From: Streptomyces sp. AC1-42W
GTDB lineage: Bacteria > Actinomycetota > Actinomycetes > Streptomycetales > Streptomycetaceae
Assembly: GCF_003248355.1 (NCBI RefSeq)
Contig: NZ_QKWY01000002.1
Location: forward strand, 558,001-622,000
Direction of reading: 5' to 3'
Length of the DNA: 64,000 nucleotides
Under the pieces are notes generated by a model. The model did not search any database. It was not told the DNA's origin and was given only the letters and a program-made list of their open reading frames with translations. The translations under genes and the position numbers were made by a program. Below, piece by piece: positions 32,279 to 40,887 of this stretch. The stretch's first letter is position 1; the number at the start of each line of letters is the position of its first letter.

Positions 32279-32603
32279 ATCGACGCCCCCACCCCAGTGC
32301 ATGTGCGGAAATCCCCCAACTACTCGACTTATGGAACACAGTTGGGCACGGAAGGTAGCAGCAATGTTTACACGATCTTCGCGCTAACTGTGTAGAACGT
32401 CGAGCACTTTCGGCCAATCTGAACGTGTAGGGCGCATCAAATCTTCACCATTTGCCACTTTACGCCCGATTTTATGAGGCGTATTTACGTCAAGCTGTGC
32501 TGGATCTGAAACCGCGTCCTCTTCGCAACGGCAAAATCGCACCCTTCACGACTCCGTCACGATCTAGTGTTCGACTCGATCGGATCCGGGAGGGGATTTT
32601 GTT
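32279..32603. other. Long, AT-richer divergent promoter region
   Basis: 325 bases separating the RHS gene from the divergent gene fragment at 32604. GC is clearly below the flanks (e.g. 32400-32530), as is common upstream of acquired secreted-toxin genes. No gene, tRNA or clear operator was recognised; only GGGAGGGG before the ATG at 32604 is a ribosome site. Confidence 0.5.
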
Positions 32604-33218
32604 ATGGCTCATTGGAGACGCAAATGCAGGAAAAGGACATTGTGGAAGGTTGCGGTACGCGTCGCGGCGGTGGCTGTCGCCGCGACGGTCTGCTTGCCAT
32701 TGCAAACAGCTTCTGTCGCGGCGGCCGCGGCGGGGCCTCAGCCTGGGGGGCCGGCGACTGGCCAGCGGCTCAGTGCGGATGAGAGCGCGTTGGTCGAGGC
32801 GGCCGACACCGGCCAGCCGGCTGAGGTGCTCGCGCGACGCTCGGAGACGTCACAGGTGTTCGCCAATCCGGATGGAACGTTCACGCAGAACACCTATGTC
32901 CTGCCGCAGTTCGTACGGCAGGACGAGAAGCTCGTGCCGATCGACACCGATCTAGCACCCAACCCGGATGGAACGTATTCGCCGAAGGCTGCCGAAGTGG
33001 GCGTGCGGGTCTCCGGCGGCGGTGAGGGGCCGTTGGCGACGATCACGCGCAACGGCCGTAGCATGTCGTGGTCCTGGCCCGCCGCCCTGCCGGAACCCGA
33101 GGCCGACGGGGACACCCTGACTTTCGCGAACGTTTTGGATGACGTGGACCTCAAGGTGAGAGTCGGCTCGTCGGGCACAGGTAGGAACAAGGAGAGAGTC
33201 ATGGAGAAGAACATCTGA
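32604..33218 (+). pseudogene. 5' fragment of a large secreted wall/RHS-type protein
   Basis: The frame starts MAHWRRKCRKRTLWKVAVRV with a Sec signal ending at AAAAAG and runs 204 codons. LSADESALVEAADTGQPAEVL, SQVFANPDGTFTQN and ITRNGRSMSWSWPAALPEPE are the opening of very long Streptomyces secreted proteins (LamG or RHS type) of 1500 or more residues. The frame ends abruptly after DDVDLKVRV with a short unrelated tail. No downstream continuation is found. It looks like a leftover 5' end, divergent from the intact RHS gene. Confidence 0.7.
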
Positions 33219-33267
33219 GCAACCTTGTCAGGTAAGGGCTGGAGGATGGGGTGTGGGAGGTTGCGGG

Positions 33268-33498
33268 TCAGCTCACCAGCTCTCGGACGGAGATGTATAT
33301 GAAACTCAGGAACAAGAGGACACCCAACCCGATGGTGAAGCTGCCTGCGACCCTGGCTCCGTGCCAGGACCAGGACCTTTCGTGAAGCAATGGTGTGCGG
33401 CTCACGTGTTTGCCCGAAAGCTCATCCGTGAGTCCCCGCCAGTTCCGTCGTAGTGCCAATCCGGCCGTAATGAAGATGGCAGAGGCTACGATGAGCAT
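33268..33498 (-). CDS. Small two-TM membrane protein
   Basis: 76 residues with one hydrophobic helix at each end (MLIVASAIFITAGLAL and GSFTIGLGVLLFLSFIYISV) and a basic loop between (RRNWRGLTDELSGKHVSR). No known family. It is in the same direction as the two-component system, with its stop 36 bp beyond a lipoprotein-free gap, so it may be a minor independent gene of the RHS neighbourhood. ATG at 33498 has GGAG close upstream. Confidence 0.5.
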   Translation of the reverse strand: MLIVASAIFITAGLALRRNWRGLTDELSGKHVSRTPLLHERSWSWHGARVAGSFTIGLGVLLFLSFIYISVRELVS

Positions 33499-33574
33499 CG
33501 CTCCGTGCCTTTCCAGTGGAATATGTCTGATTGCGTGGGATCGTGTAGCGCCGTGGCCATGGTTCCGGGTGTGC

Positions 33575-34057
33575 TCATCGGGTGAAGTAGTCCGCGCAGC
33601 GGTAGGGGCCCTGGGTGGGGCCTTGGGTGGGGGTCAGGGTGACCTCCACCTTTTCGCTGTCCACCTTTGGGTCGGCCACCGACAGGGCGCTTGTCAGGGT
33701 GCAGACCATTTGGCCTGTGCCCAGGTCGCGGCCCGTCCCTCCGTAGGTGCCCTCGATGTGGACCGTGATCCGCGAGCCCTTGGCGGAGACCTCGTAGCCG
33801 TTCAGTTGGAGGAGGTTGACGAATCCCTCGGGGGGCTGGAAGAGCAGTTTCAGGACGCCGCCGAAGTTCTCGCCGACCTCCCGGTCGATCAGCGGGACCG
33901 CGCGCAGGCCGCTCGACGAGACGTAGTAGAGGCGTAGCCCGCGTGTCAGGCCCGACGCCGGTTCGCCCGCGCCGATCACGCCCGTCGGCTGGACCCCGCA
34001 CCCCGCCACGGACAGGGCCAGGGCCAGGGCGGCGGCCGGGGCGCCTCGCCGGATCAC
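33575..34057 (-). CDS. GerMN-like lipoprotein downstream of the sensor kinase
   Basis: 160 residues starting at a GTG that overlaps the kinase stop (GTGA). The lipobox is LSVAGC at the end of a hydrophobic signal. The body, with LRLYYVSSSGLRAVPLIDRE, GGVLKLLFQPPEGFVNLLQL and TLTSALSVADPKVD, fits a GerMN fold as found in LpqB/GerM-type proteins. Lipoproteins coupled to two-component systems (CseA-type) damp or tune the sensor on the outer face of the membrane. That role is inferred from position. Confidence 0.78.
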   Translation of the reverse strand: MIRRGAPAAALALALSVAGCGVQPTGVIGAGEPASGLTRGLRLYYVSSSGLRAVPLIDREVGENFGGVLKLLFQPPEGFVNLLQLNGYEVSAKGSRITVHIEGTYGGTGRDLGTGQMVCTLTSALSVADPKVDSEKVEVTLTPTQGPTQGPYRCADYFTR

Positions 34058-35580
34058 TCGCACTCCGGGTCCTCCTCCTGCCGCCGCAGAGGCAGCCGCA
34101 GCGTGAACACCGCGCCCGGCTCGCCGTCCACGTCCGACACCTCGATCGTGCCGCCGTGCAGCCTGGCGTTCTCCAGCGCTATCGCCGTGCCCAGGCCGCT
34201 GCCCTGCCCGCTGTCGTCCGCCGCGCCGCGCGTACGGGCCGCGTCCGCCTTGTAGAACCGGTCGAAGACCCGCGCCCGCGTCTCCGGGGGCAACCCCGGA
34301 CCCCGGTCCGCGACGGACAGCAGCACCCACTCCCCGTCCTCCGCCCGGCACGTCCGCAGGGCCACCGTGACCGGCGGGGCGCCGTGCCGCAGCGCGTTGC
34401 CCACCAGGTTCGCCACGACCACGTCGATCCGGCGCCGGTCCACCACCGCCCACAGCTCCTCCGGCAGGTCCACCCGTACCCGGTCCGTCCAGCCGCGCAG
34501 CGCCAGCGACGAGCGCACGGTGGCGGCGAGGTCCGTCAACGCGTCGTTCAGCCGGGCCGCCTTCGCGTCGAAGCGCGAGATCTCCATCAGGTCCTCCACC
34601 AGCCGGGCCAGCCGCGCCGTCTCCGCGCCCACCGTGCGCGCCGCCTGCGCCGCGTCCGGGGGCAGCTGGTCGGCCTCCTCCTCCAGGACCGTCACCACCA
34701 TGGTCATCGCCGCGAGCGGGGTGCGCAGTTCATGGGACACGTCCGCGACGAAGCGGCGCGCCTTCGCCTCCTGCTCCCGCAACTCGGCGTCCGACGCCTG
34801 GAGCGCGTCGGCCGTCTCGTTGAACGTACGGGCCAGGTCCGCGAGTTCGTCGTTGCCGGTGACCTCCGCCCGGATGCCGAGGTCACCGGAGGCCAGCTCG
34901 CGCGTCGCCCGGCCCAGCGAGCGCACCGGCCGCAGCACCGTCCCCGCCGCCAGCAGCGCGAGCACCGCCGTGAGCAGGACCACCGGCACGATGCCGTCCC
35001 GTACGGAATCGATCAGGGCGGCCGTGTCCGCGCTCTCCGCCCGCAAGCTGGTCAGCGTGTACACCTCCAGGCCGGAGGCGCTCCGGTCCCCGTCGACGTA
35101 GCGGACGGGCGTCCCGACGACGAGGTACGGCTCCTCCTGCCACCGCACCCGCTGGAACACCGCCCGATCGCCGGCCGTGACGGCGGCCCGCAGCTCGGCG
35201 GTGAGCCAGGGCGTCGGCCCCGCGAATGTGTCGGAGGTGGCGGACAGGGAACGGTAGCGGGCGACGACGGTACGCCCGCCGGTGCGCTCCGAAACCTTCG
35301 CCGTGAACCGGAACAGCGACTTCTGATCGGGCGGCAGGTCGAAGTCGGCGGACACCGTGCCGACCTGGTCCCGGAAGTCCTTCACGGTCGCGTTCTGGGC
35401 CCGCTGGAGCACGGCGGTGCGGGCGTCCCGGTAGGCGAGGGCGGTCGCCGTCGCCGCGCTGAGGAGGGCGACGACGACGAAGGCGAGGACGAGGCGCAGC
35501 CGCAGCCCTCCGGTGACCCGCCTCACCACGGCCCTTCCGGTGCCCCGCCTCACCACGGCCCCTCCGGTGACCCGTCTCAC
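34054..35580 (-). CDS. Sensor histidine kinase
   Basis: About 508 residues. TM1 is LRLVLAFVVVALLSAATATA, an extracytoplasmic sensor of about 150 residues follows, TM2 is GIVPVVLLTAVLALLAAGTV, then HAMP (ELASGDLGIRAEV), HisKA with the phospho-His in DVSHELRTPLAAM, and HATPase_c (NLVGNALRHG, DRGPGLPPE, GQGSGLGTAI). The GTG at 35580 overlaps the response regulator stop; two further GTG codons, at 35553 and 35526, lie in a tandem repeat and could also start translation. It phosphorylates the regulator encoded upstream. The signal is unknown. Confidence 0.93.
   Translation of the reverse strand: MRRVTGGAVVRRGTGRAVVRRVTGGLRLRLVLAFVVVALLSAATATALAYRDARTAVLQRAQNATVKDFRDQVGTVSADFDLPPDQKSLFRFTAKVSERTGGRTVVARYRSLSATSDTFAGPTPWLTAELRAAVTAGDRAVFQRVRWQEEPYLVVGTPVRYVDGDRSASGLEVYTLTSLRAESADTAALIDSVRDGIVPVVLLTAVLALLAAGTVLRPVRSLGRATRELASGDLGIRAEVTGNDELADLARTFNETADALQASDAELREQEAKARRFVADVSHELRTPLAAMTMVVTVLEEEADQLPPDAAQAARTVGAETARLARLVEDLMEISRFDAKAARLNDALTDLAATVRSSLALRGWTDRVRVDLPEELWAVVDRRRIDVVVANLVGNALRHGAPPVTVALRTCRAEDGEWVLLSVADRGPGLPPETRARVFDRFYKADAARTRGAADDSGQGSGLGTAIALENARLHGGTIEVSDVDGEPGAVFTLRLPLRRQEEDPECE
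35512..35580. repeat. Tandem 27-bp repeat at the kinase start
   Basis: Two 27-bp units (35512-35538 and 35539-35565, two or three differences) and a partial third (35566-35580). Each contains a GTG start codon for the minus-strand kinase and encodes VRRxTGxAV. Slippage would add or remove nine codons. Confidence 0.85.
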
Positions 35581-36269
35581 AACGGCCCGAAGCGGTAGCC
35601 GAAGCCCCGCACCGTCTGCACGTACCGCGGCTTGGCCGGTACGTCCTCCAGCTTGGACCGCAGCCGCGCCACCGCCGCGTCCACCAGCCGCGAATCGCCC
35701 AGGAAGCTGTGGTCCCACACCGATTCCAGCAGCTGCTCCCGGCTGAGGACCCGGCCCGGCGCGGCCGACAGCTCCAGCAGCAGCCGCATCTCGACCGGCG
35801 GCAGCGGTACGGGCACGCCGTCGCGGGTGACGGTCAGCCCGGCCCGGTCGATGACCAGCCCGGCGAGGTCGCCCTCCTGGCCCCGGCCCGGCGACGGCTC
35901 CACCCGACGCAGCGCGGCCCGGATGCGGGCCTCCAGCACCGGCGCGGTCAGCGGCTTGACCACGTAGTCGTCGGCGCCCGCCTCCAGCCCCGCCACGATG
36001 TCCTCGTCGTCACCGCGCGCGGTCAGCATGATGACCGGCAGGACTGCCGTCCGTTCCCGGATGCGGCGGCACACCTCGATGCCGTCCATGCCGGGGAGCA
36101 TCAGGTCCAGCACGGCCAGCTCCACCCTGCGGCCGGCCGGGCCGTCGAGCAGGGCGAGGGCCTGCTCACCCGTGGCGGCGGTGTCCACCTCGTACCCGTG
36201 GCGGCGCAGCACCAGCTCCATTCCGTCCCGTACCGACGCGTCGTCCTCGATGAGCAGCACACACGGCAT
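35577..36269 (-). CDS. OmpR/PhoB-family response regulator
   Basis: 230 residues. Receiver residues are D9/D10, phospho-acceptor D55 in AVLDLMLPG, T83 and K105 (YVVKP). The C-terminal winged helix is complete (PPVEMRLLLELSAAPGRVLS, SVWDHSFLGDSRLVDAAVARL, TVRGFGYRFGP). The ATG at 36269 (MPCVLLIEDD) is chosen over upstream ATGs that give unrelated sequence. It heads the regulator-kinase-lipoprotein operon and is divergent from a MacB-like operon, its probable target. Confidence 0.93.
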   Translation of the reverse strand: MPCVLLIEDDASVRDGMELVLRRHGYEVDTAATGEQALALLDGPAGRRVELAVLDLMLPGMDGIEVCRRIRERTAVLPVIMLTARGDDEDIVAGLEAGADDYVVKPLTAPVLEARIRAALRRVEPSPGRGQEGDLAGLVIDRAGLTVTRDGVPVPLPPVEMRLLLELSAAPGRVLSREQLLESVWDHSFLGDSRLVDAAVARLRSKLEDVPAKPRYVQTVRGFGYRFGPL

Positions 36270-36403
36270 GGGCACGATTATGGGCGCTGCCCGTGCCGCT
36301 TCCAGCCCTTCCGGCCTGCGAAAAGACCGGGCCGGGGTCATTGTTACGTTCCCATCATGCGGCCATGGAGCGGCCATCACGTGCGGTCGTGACCGTGGGG
36401 CCC

Positions 36404-37057
36404 ATGAGCTACTCGAAGCGGCCCCGAGCCGCCCTCCGACTGCGTGCCACCGCCCTCGTCACCCTGCCCCTGCTCGCCCTCGCGTCCGCCTGCGGCGACG
36501 ACGGCTCCGGGACGAGGGCGGAGAACGGCACCACCTCCGTCGCCGACGTCCCGGCCCCCGAGACGTCCAAGACCTCCAAGTCCTCCGACGATGCCGGCGC
36601 TTCCAAGCCCGCAGGCAAGAGCGCCTTCTACGACGCCCAGGTGAAGTACGTCCAGTGCATGCGCGCCAAGGGCGGGTACAAGGACTACCCCGACCCCAAG
36701 CTGAGCGGATACCTCGACTGGGGCAAGATCGAGGAGATCGTCGAGCGGACCGGCGAGAACGAGGCGTACAAGGGGGGCAAGAACGGAGTCTGCGGCGACG
36801 AGATGGTCGCCGCCATGGACCTCGCGCCCGAGGTCGACCAGCAGAAGGCGTACGAATCGCTGCTCGCCCACGCCAAGTGCATGCGCGACAACGGGGTCTC
36901 GCGCTTCACCAACCCCACCATGAGCGGCGGCAACGCCATCCCCGGCGGCGACCCCAACCCCGCGTCGCCGGTGCTCGACTCCGACTCGCCCGCGTACGAG
37001 AAGGCCGAGGAAGCCTGCCGGTCGAAGCTGATCGACGCCGTGGAAGGCATGCAGTGA
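36404..37057 (+). CDS. Lipoprotein of the MacB-like operon
   Basis: 217 residues. The signal has a twin-basic start and lipobox LALASAC. The mature part has a low-complexity Ser/Lys/Ala linker, then a region with paired Cys (YVQCMRAKGGYKDYPDPK...CGDEM and HAKCMRDNGVSRFTNPT), two halves of similar pattern with M-R/D-N-G, indicating an internal duplication. Such proteins accompany efflux adaptors in Streptomyces. The stop overlaps the adaptor start (GTGA), and the four genes 36404-40075 are coupled. Alternative upstream starts exist. Confidence 0.8.
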   Translation: MSYSKRPRAALRLRATALVTLPLLALASACGDDGSGTRAENGTTSVADVPAPETSKTSKSSDDAGASKPAGKSAFYDAQVKYVQCMRAKGGYKDYPDPKLSGYLDWGKIEEIVERTGENEAYKGGKNGVCGDEMVAAMDLAPEVDQQKAYESLLAHAKCMRDNGVSRFTNPTMSGGNAIPGGDPNPASPVLDSDSPAYEKAEEACRSKLIDAVEGMQ

Positions 37058-38118
37058 GGCGACGCACCGTGCTCCTCGCGGTGGCCGTGACCGCCGCCGC
37101 GGCCACCGGGGGCGTCCTGCTCCTCGGGACCGGCGGCGGCGCCGCGCCGGCGGCCGGCGGCGACCTGCCGCCCGCCACGGCGGCCGTCGTCCGTACCGAT
37201 CTCGTGGAGTCCAAGACGGTCGACGGCAAGCTCGACTTCGCGCGGCGCCGCCCGATCAGGACCGCCGTCGAGGGCACCATCACGGTGGCCGCCGCCGAGG
37301 GCACGACGGTGTCCGCCGGGCAGGCGCTGTACGAGCTGAACGACAAGCCCGTCACCCTGCTCAGCGGCCCGGTCCCGATGTTCCGCGAGATGAAGAAGGG
37401 CGACCGCGGCAGCGACGTGCTCCAACTGGAGCGCAATCTGCGGGACCTGGGGTTCGGGTCGGGGCTGTACGTCGATGTCTGGTACGACCAGAACACGGAG
37501 ACGGCCGTCAAGCAGTGGCAGAAATCCCTCAACCGGGAGATCACCGGCAAGGTCGGCGCCGGGCATGTCGTCTTCCAGACCGGTCCGGTCAAGGTCGTCT
37601 CCGCCGACGCCTCGCTCGCCGACCCGGTGGCACCCGGTGACACGGTCCTGACCGTGGCCTCTCCCAAGCCCGTCATCCGGGCCGAACTGGAGTCGACCGA
37701 CGGCGCCCTGACGGCATCCGGCACCAAGGTCGAAGTCGCGCTGCCGAGCGGGAAGACCGTCAAGGGCAAGGTCACCGGGACGGTGCGCCCCGAGTCGGAC
37801 GCCGGCGGGGAGTCGTCGCAGGACGGGATCATCGTGGAAATCGTTCTGGACGGCGGGGCCAAGGCCGCCTCCGGCGAGGACACCCGGGCGACCGCGAGCG
37901 TGCGCTTCGTCAGCGAGGCGCACAAGGACGTCCTCGCGGTTCCGGTGGAGGCGGTCGTGGCCCTGCGGGGTGAGAACGGCGGCTACGGGCTCCAGATCGT
38001 CGAGGGCGGCAAGTCCCGGCTGGTACGGGTGGAGACGGGCATGACCGCCGCCGGGAAGATAGAGGTCAGCGGTGCCGGGCTGCGCGAGGGGATGAAGGTC
38101 GGGGTGGCCGCGTCATGA
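37054..38118 (+). CDS. Periplasmic-adaptor-like protein with peptidoglycan-binding domain
   Basis: 354 residues starting at a GTG overlapping the lipoprotein stop. One N-terminal membrane helix (VLLAVAVTAAAATGGVLLLG), then the biotinyl-lipoyl-like adaptor strand pairs (VEGTITVAAAEGTTVSAGQA), a peptidoglycan-binding domain (GDRGSDVLQLERNLRDLGFG, DQNTETAVKQWQ) inserted, and C-terminal beta-barrel (PVIRAELESTDGAL, VLAVPVEAVVALRG). This is the actinobacterial form of the HlyD/MacA membrane fusion protein. It joins the ATPase and permease that follow. Confidence 0.87.
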   Translation: MRRRTVLLAVAVTAAAATGGVLLLGTGGGAAPAAGGDLPPATAAVVRTDLVESKTVDGKLDFARRRPIRTAVEGTITVAAAEGTTVSAGQALYELNDKPVTLLSGPVPMFREMKKGDRGSDVLQLERNLRDLGFGSGLYVDVWYDQNTETAVKQWQKSLNREITGKVGAGHVVFQTGPVKVVSADASLADPVAPGDTVLTVASPKPVIRAELESTDGALTASGTKVEVALPSGKTVKGKVTGTVRPESDAGGESSQDGIIVEIVLDGGAKAASGEDTRATASVRFVSEAHKDVLAVPVEAVVALRGENGGYGLQIVEGGKSRLVRVETGMTAAGKIEVSGAGLREGMKVGVAAS

Positions 38119-38885
38119 CGGCTCCTCCGGCGCCCCCGGCACCGCTCGTGGTCGAGTTGCGCGGCGCCACCAAGTCGTATCCGGGCGGCGTCCACGCCCT
38201 GCGCGGCGTGGATCTCGCCGTCGCGGCCGGTGAACTGCTCGCCATCGTCGGCCCGTCCGGCTCCGGCAAGTCCACGATGCTCAACATCATGGGCACCCTC
38301 GACAAGCCCACCAGCGGCACGGTCCGGATCGCCGGATACGACGTGGCCGCGCTGTCCGACGCCCGGCTCTCGGTGCTGCGGGCCCGCCACATCGGCTTCG
38401 TGTTCCAGCACTTCCACCTGGCGGCCGGCCGCGACGCGGTGGACAACGTCGCGGACGGACTGCTGTACGCGGGTGTGCCGCGCGGGGAGCGACGCGTCCG
38501 GGCACGGGACGCGCTGGCCAGGGTACGGCTGGACCACCGGGCCTCGCACACGCCCAACGAACTGTCCGGCGGCGAGAAGCAGCGGGTGGCCATCGCCCGC
38601 GCCCTGGTGGGCGAGCCCCGGCTGCTGCTGGCGGACGAACCCACCGGGGCGCTGGACACCGCGTCCGGCGAGATCGTCATGGAGCTGCTGCGCGAGCTGA
38701 ACGCGGGGGGCACGACGGTGTGCGTGATCACCCATGACCAGGAGATCGCGGAGGCGCTGCCGAGGCGGGTGCGGTTCAGGGACGGGGAGATCGTGTCGGA
38801 CACGGGTGCCTTGGCGGCGGGCGGTGCGGGGGCGGGTGGCTCGGGGGCACCGGCCGGTGCGCGTACGCGGGAGGGGGAGTCATGA
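38115..38885 (+). CDS. MacB/LolD-type ABC ATPase
   Basis: 256 residues: Walker A GPSGSGKST, signature LSGGEKQRVAIARAL, Walker B LLLADEPTGALD, H-loop VITHDQ. The residues match the MacB/LolD class that pairs with FtsX-like permeases. A Gly/Ala-rich tail follows the fold. ATG overlaps the adaptor stop. Function: drives mechanotransmission or export of a peptide, lipid or macrolide-type substrate. Confidence 0.95.
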   Translation: MTAPPAPPAPLVVELRGATKSYPGGVHALRGVDLAVAAGELLAIVGPSGSGKSTMLNIMGTLDKPTSGTVRIAGYDVAALSDARLSVLRARHIGFVFQHFHLAAGRDAVDNVADGLLYAGVPRGERRVRARDALARVRLDHRASHTPNELSGGEKQRVAIARALVGEPRLLLADEPTGALDTASGEIVMELLRELNAGGTTVCVITHDQEIAEALPRRVRFRDGEIVSDTGALAAGGAGAGGSGAPAGARTREGES

Positions 38886-40075
38886 GCGGCAACCTCAGAC
38901 CCTCCCGGCTCTCTCCCGGCGACGTCCTGCGCGTCGGTGCCGTGGGCCTGCGCGCACGGCGCGCGCGGGTGGTGCTGTCGGCGCTCGGCATCGCCATCGG
39001 CATCGCGACGATGGTCGCGGTGGTCGGCCTGTCCGAGTCGAGCCGCGCGGACCTGATGGCCCGGCTCGACCGCCTCGGCACCAATCTGCTCACGGCTGAG
39101 GCCGGCAAGGACCCCGGTGGGGGCGACATCAAACTCCCGAAGAACGCGGTGGCGATGGTCGAGCGGATCGGCCCGGTGCTGCAAGCCACGGCGTCCGCCG
39201 ACATCGACGCGCGTATCCGCCGCAGTGACGTGGTCCCCGAGGAGCGCACCGCGGGGGTCACCGCCCAGGCGGTCCGCCGTGATCTGCTCACGACCCTCGG
39301 CGGCGAGATGTCCCGCGGAGTCTGGCTGGACAAGGCGTCCGAACGTCTGCCGACAACGGTGCTGGGCTCGGTCGCCGCCAAGCGGCTGGGGGTGACCCGG
39401 GTCGGTGAGACGATCATGATGAACAACACCCGGGTGGTCGTCGTCGGCATCCTGAAACCCATCGAACTGGTCCCCACCCTGGACCGGCTGGCCATGGTCG
39501 GCTTCCCCTCCGCCGAGCGGTACTTCGGCTTCGACGGGCATTCGACCACCATCTTCGAACGCTCCACGGACGCCTCGGTCGAGGATGTGTGGGCGGTTCT
39601 GGCCCGCACCATCAACCCCGGCCAGAAGGGGGGCATCAAGGTCTCCCGCCCCTCGGACGCGCTGGCCGCGAAGGCCGCCACCGACGAGGGCCTGACCAAG
39701 CTCATGCTCGGCCTGGGCGCGGTGGCGCTGCTGGTCGGCGGGGTGGGCGTGGCCAACACCATGGTCATCTCGGTGCTGGAGCGCCGCCAGGAGATCGGAC
39801 TGCGCCGCGCCCTGGGCGCGACCCGGGGCGCGATCAGGCTCCAGTTCCTCACGGAGTCGCTGCTGCTGTCGGCGCTGGGCGGCGTGACGGGCGCGCTCCT
39901 CGGCACAGTGGCGACGTATGGGTTCGCCCGCTTCCAGGGCTGGACGGCGGTGGTCCCACCGGAGTCCCTGGCGGCCGGCGTGGCGGCGACCCTGGTGATC
40001 GGCGTGATCGCGGGCCTCTACCCGGCGATCAGAGCCTCCCGCCTGCACCCGACGGTGGCCCTGAACACCACCTGA
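38882..40075 (+). CDS. MacB-like FtsX permease
   Basis: 397 residues with the MacB arrangement: N-terminal TM helix (VVLSALGIAIGIATMVAVVG), a large extracytoplasmic domain (LGTNLLTAEAGKDP to PSDALAAKAATDE), then three TM helices (LMLGLGAVALLVGGVGVANT, LLSALGGVTGALLGTVATYG, LAAGVAATLVIGVIAGLYPA). ATG overlaps the ATPase stop. With the adaptor and lipoprotein it forms a complete tripartite-like exporter; the neighbouring two-component system likely controls it. Confidence 0.93.
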   Translation: MSGNLRPSRLSPGDVLRVGAVGLRARRARVVLSALGIAIGIATMVAVVGLSESSRADLMARLDRLGTNLLTAEAGKDPGGGDIKLPKNAVAMVERIGPVLQATASADIDARIRRSDVVPEERTAGVTAQAVRRDLLTTLGGEMSRGVWLDKASERLPTTVLGSVAAKRLGVTRVGETIMMNNTRVVVVGILKPIELVPTLDRLAMVGFPSAERYFGFDGHSTTIFERSTDASVEDVWAVLARTINPGQKGGIKVSRPSDALAAKAATDEGLTKLMLGLGAVALLVGGVGVANTMVISVLERRQEIGLRRALGATRGAIRLQFLTESLLLSALGGVTGALLGTVATYGFARFQGWTAVVPPESLAAGVAATLVIGVIAGLYPAIRASRLHPTVALNTT

Positions 40076-40111
40076 CCCCCCACCCGCGCCAACACCGGAC
40101 CACGGGCGGTC

Positions 40112-40828
40112 TCAGCGGCTGCCCGCGGTTGCCGGTTGCAGGGGGTTCGAGGCCGCGTACGGGGTGCCCATTGCCCAGGCTTCGTGCAGGGCGTTCGCGA
40201 AGGTGGCCGCCAGGTGGTGTTCGCCCGCGGGGTTGGGGTGGGTGCCGTCGTACGTGGCGGTGTGGATGTCGTACGCCGGGGGGTGGGGGAGCAGGAGAAT
40301 GGGGGAGGCGGGGGTGGTGAGGGCGGCGACCGTGTCCGCGAGGAGTGCGTTGAAGCGGGCGCACTCCGCCGCGAACGGGGCGTCCGACTCCGCGCGTATG
40401 TTCGGGATGACGGGCAGCAGGACGCACCGGATGCGCGGGTTCGCCGTGCGGGCGGCCGTCAGGAAGGCGCGGGCGTTCTCCGCGGTCTGGGCGCTGTTCG
40501 TGTAGAAGCCGAGGTCTATCAGGCCCAGCGATACCAGCAGCACGTCCGGCCGGTGCGCGGTCACCGCGTCCGCGATGACCGGGGCCATGTGCAGCCAGCC
40601 CTCGCCCCAGCCCGCGAGGTGGCGTCGGGCGGCCGGCGGGAAGTCGTCGGCGGCGTACGCGGACGAGGTCGCCGCGCCCGTCTCCGCCTCGTACACCTCC
40701 GTACGCGGACCGACCAGTTCGTGCGGGCCGTCCGGCGCGGCCGTCAGGTGCTGCCACATGCGGTAGCGCCACGTGAAGTCGCCGGCGCGCCCGATGGTCA
40801 TGGAATCGCCGACACACATGAAACGCAT
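40112..40828 (-). CDS. SGNH/GDSL-type hydrolase
   Basis: 238 residues. Block I is MRFMCVGDSMTIG with the catalytic Ser in GDS; the late HPNPAGEHH carries the catalytic Asp/His pair (DGTHPN). ATG at 40840 would add four residues. No signal peptide, so it is cytoplasmic, acting on an acyl or acetyl ester. It is divergent from the propeller protein at 40888 and convergent with the permease of the MacB-like operon. Confidence 0.87.
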   Translation of the reverse strand: MRFMCVGDSMTIGRAGDFTWRYRMWQHLTAAPDGPHELVGPRTEVYEAETGAATSSAYAADDFPPAARRHLAGWGEGWLHMAPVIADAVTAHRPDVLLVSLGLIDLGFYTNSAQTAENARAFLTAARTANPRIRCVLLPVIPNIRAESDAPFAAECARFNALLADTVAALTTPASPILLLPHPPAYDIHTATYDGTHPNPAGEHHLAATFANALHEAWAMGTPYAASNPLQPATAGSR

Positions 40829-40887
40829 GGCGCCCATCATGGCCGATCCGGGCTACGCGCCGGTACGTGACGGTGGACACTTGTGCC

